Positions 61,977-64,000 of a stretch of DNA of 64,000 nucleotides are shown piece after piece. Under the pieces are notes generated by a model that was not told the DNA's origin, ran no database searches, and was given only the letters and a program-made list of their open reading frames with translations. Every line of letters begins with the position of its first letter. The stretch's first letter is position 1. Made by a program: the position numbers and the translations under genes. Origin of the DNA: an uncultured Collinsella sp. (GTDB taxonomy: Bacteria > Actinomycetota > Coriobacteriia > Coriobacteriales > Coriobacteriaceae); NCBI GenBank assembly GCA_902478365.1, contig CABSKX010000002.1:1-64000 (forward strand), read 5' to 3'.

Positions 61977-63740
61977 ATGGCAGATTCCACCACCGATTAC
62001 AACAATCTAGATCCCTTGGGTGACGAGACGGCGGTTGTCGATGAGGTTGAGGCCGCCGTCTCGGGCGCTCGCAAGAAGCCGCGCGCTGTCGATATGGTCC
62101 CCGAGGAGCCCGACGCGATGGCGCCGGACGAGGAATACCAGCTCACGCCGGCAGGTCGTCGTGAGCGCATTGGGCAGATCGTTCGCCTGATCAAAAAGTA
62201 TCGCGTATGGGATAACCTCACGCCGGTGCGCCTGCGTCGTCTGCTCGAAGAGCTCGGCCCCATGTTCGTTAAGATGGGGCAGATTCTGGCCAACCGCTCC
62301 GAGATTTTGCCGCAGCGGTTTTGCGACGAGCTGCGTCGCCTGCGCTCCGACGTAGAGCCGGTGCCATATGAGGTAGTGCTCCGCTGTCTGGAAGAGGAGT
62401 ACGGCCAGCGCTTGGGGCAGATGTTCGACGCCATCGACCCCAACCCGCTCGGTAGCGCGTCGCTCGCGCAGGTGCACCGCGCCCGCCTGGTGACCGGCGA
62501 GGACGTGGCCGTTAAAGTGCAGCGCCCCGGTGCGCAGCAGGTGATGGCGCAGGACATCGACATCATTCGCTCGGTGGTGCGCATCGTTTCCAAGTTTGTC
62601 AACACCGATCAGTTTGTTGACCTGCACGGCGTGGTCGAAGAGCTGTGGACCTCGTTTCGCGAGGAGACCAACTTTTTGGCCGAGGCCAAAAACCTCAACG
62701 ATTTCTATGAGTTCCACAAAAGCGTGCATGGCGTGTCGTGTCCCAAATCCTACTTGGATCTGTGCACCGAGCACGTCGTGGTCATGGATTACGTCGACGG
62801 CATCTCGATTGCCGATCCCGAGCGCCTGGTGGCCGAGGGCTATGACCTGGAAAAGATCGGCTCGGCGATTGTCGAGGACTATTCGACGCAGGTGCTCGAT
62901 GACGGCTTTTTCCATGCCGACCCGCATGTGGGAAACATCATTCTCAAGGACGGCATCGTCTACTTTATCGACCTGGGCATGGTCGGGCGCATGTCGAGCC
63001 ACGACCGCGGTATCGTTAAGGACATGATTTTCGCCGTGGCCGAGGGTGACGTTCCCAAGCTCAAGGACTCGCTTATGCGCTTTGCCGTGACGCGCGGCGA
63101 CTCGGCCGAGCTTGACCATTCGGCCTTTTTGTGCGATCTGGACTTTATCGTTGCTGACTTCGCGGGTCTTGACCTTAAGGATCTTGATATCGGCGAGTTT
63201 TTGACCTCGCTGCTAAATTTGGCGCGCAAGAACGATGTTGAGCTGCCGAGCGTGGTGACGATGTTCGCCCGCGGCATGGTGACGCTCGAGGGCCTGCTGA
63301 CCGAGTACATGCCCAACGTCAACATGATCCAGATCATCCAGATGCATATCAAAAACGAGAAGAGCACCTATGCGCGCGTGCGCGATATGGGGCGCGATCT
63401 TGCCGCGAGCAGCTATCGCGCGGCAAAAGGCTCGCTCGAGGCGGCCGAGTATCTGGGCTTGGCGTCGCGCATGCTCACGCGCGGCCAGCTTAAGGTGAAC
63501 ACGCAGATCATGAGCAGCGATAAGGCGCTGCGACAGCTGGGTGGAATTATCGACCGCATGTCGATGGCAATTGTGATCGCCGGTCTTTTTATCGGTTCGT
63601 CGGTGGTGTACTACGCGCGCATCGAACCGGTTGTGTTTGGTATCCCTGTCATTGGCTTTATGGGCTACGTGAGCGCGCTGGTGTTGGCGCTGATGCTGGG
63701 CCGCGAGATCTGGCGCAACAGCCACGGCGGCAAGCACTAG
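61977..63740 (+). CDS. AarF/ABC1/UbiB family atypical kinase
   Basis: 587 residues. The ABC1 family motif KMGQILANRSEILP is near 97 (KxGQ), the ATP-binding VKVQRPG near 178, the catalytic FFHADPHVGN near 311 and IDLGMVG near 329. Two membrane helices end the protein (about 525-575). UbiB-like kinases support quinone or other isoprenoid lipid handling. Whether this anaerobe makes quinones is not visible here. The substrate is unknown, and it is co-transcribed with the preceding small gene. Confidence 0.92.
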   Translation: MADSTTDYNNLDPLGDETAVVDEVEAAVSGARKKPRAVDMVPEEPDAMAPDEEYQLTPAGRRERIGQIVRLIKKYRVWDNLTPVRLRRLLEELGPMFVKMGQILANRSEILPQRFCDELRRLRSDVEPVPYEVVLRCLEEEYGQRLGQMFDAIDPNPLGSASLAQVHRARLVTGEDVAVKVQRPGAQQVMAQDIDIIRSVVRIVSKFVNTDQFVDLHGVVEELWTSFREETNFLAEAKNLNDFYEFHKSVHGVSCPKSYLDLCTEHVVVMDYVDGISIADPERLVAEGYDLEKIGSAIVEDYSTQVLDDGFFHADPHVGNIILKDGIVYFIDLGMVGRMSSHDRGIVKDMIFAVAEGDVPKLKDSLMRFAVTRGDSAELDHSAFLCDLDFIVADFAGLDLKDLDIGEFLTSLLNLARKNDVELPSVVTMFARGMVTLEGLLTEYMPNVNMIQIIQMHIKNEKSTYARVRDMGRDLAASSYRAAKGSLEAAEYLGLASRMLTRGQLKVNTQIMSSDKALRQLGGIIDRMSMAIVIAGLFIGSSVVYYARIEPVVFGIPVIGFMGYVSALVLALMLGREIWRNSHGGKH

Positions 63741-63854
63741 AGGCTGCGACCGTCACTGCATTCTTCTATCGCAAACCATAGCTTTTACCTTGGGCTTCGC
63801 CTGTGTGCGGGGCCCTTTTGCGTGCTACCATATCGACAGTAATAATCGATGGCC

Positions 63855-64000
63855 TAGATGGTGGTGCGGAGACGCACGAATGCGCGGTTTTCCTGCGTGT
63901 TTGGGAGAATCGGGGTGCAAGTCCCCGGCTGTACCAGTAACCGTAATTCCTCTTGGCCCGGGATGGTCACGTCGCAGATCGGACGGCGCGCCCGGGTCGG
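63855..64000 (+). ncRNA. Cobalamin riboswitch (truncated by window end)
   Basis: The conserved core reads GGGAGAATCGGGGTGCAAGT then CCCCGGCTGTACCAGTAACC GT, matching the AdoCbl riboswitch core (GGTGxAAxTCC, GCxGxxCC, GTAACxGT). The upstream arm includes GGTGCGGAGACGCACGAAT. The B12 box and the regulated gene lie past the window edge. It would reduce expression of a downstream cobalamin transport or synthesis gene when the cofactor is plentiful. Confidence 0.88.

Overview
The window looks like chromosomal DNA of an anaerobic, high-GC Gram-positive gut bacterium, most likely a Coriobacteriia member such as Collinsella. This is an inference from GC-rich wobble positions, a monomeric [FeFe] hydrogenase, a superoxide reductase, EFR1 ferredoxin, one-carbon folate genes (fhs, fchA, folD), an AddAB recombinase and zinc-ribbon/TM proteins. 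No rRNA, tRNA, phage, transposase or CRISPR array was found.

Layout. 0.3-2.6 kb: DEAD-box RNA helicase with a long RGG-rich tail. 3.2-3.9 kb: EFR1 ferredoxin behind tandem operator-like repeats. 4.3-10.4 kb: a probable four-gene operon with a GltD-like flavoprotein, an [FeFe] hydrogenase, a solute-binding lipoprotein and a fused ABC permease-ATPase. 10.6-14.9 kb: orphan RelB/DinJ-like antitoxin, CPBP protease, YgiQ radical SAM protein, YoaK-type membrane protein. 15.0-17.8 kb: FucO-like alcohol dehydrogenase and M42 peptidase. 18.0-23.4 kb: single-chain HTH-HipA protein, MnmA, CysK divergent from an Rrf2 regulator, holin-like membrane protein, YerC/TrpR-like repressor. 23.6-30.3 kb: addB-addA. 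30.5-32.3 kb: DUF3284-like protein and an AT-richer MFS transporter that looks acquired. 32.5-39.8 kb: dnaE and a SWIM-SNF2 helicase. 40-44.8 kb: superoxide reductase, an NAD-synthetase-like protein with both active sites degraded, ruvCAB. 44.9-46.6 kb: fhs.

46.9-57.8 kb is an accessory-looking block of envelope and regulatory proteins: two zinc-ribbon/TM proteins, a PASTA-like TM protein, a CDF metal transporter, a double zinc-ribbon protein, SHOCT and PH-like proteins, a HicB-HTH protein and two paralogous lipoproteins. 58-59.5 kb holds fchA-folD, in which FolD has lost its cyclohydrolase residues. 59.9-63.7 kb has a C69 dipeptidase and an AarF/UbiB kinase with a small upstream partner. The window ends inside a cobalamin riboswitch.

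The most unusual material is in the gaps between genes. Five intergenic elements of about 160-235 nt are bounded by long inverted repeats: 2738-2974, 16342-16577, 46744-46905, 49152-49309 and 59553-59782. Within related pairs the arms differ between copies but stay complementary inside each copy, which is what selection for a fold would produce. A separate dispersed repeat (core GATCCGTTTTCCTCCGT) occurs at four loci, twice as an inverted pair. Shared operator-like palindromes precede the two zinc-ribbon genes and the two lipoprotein genes.
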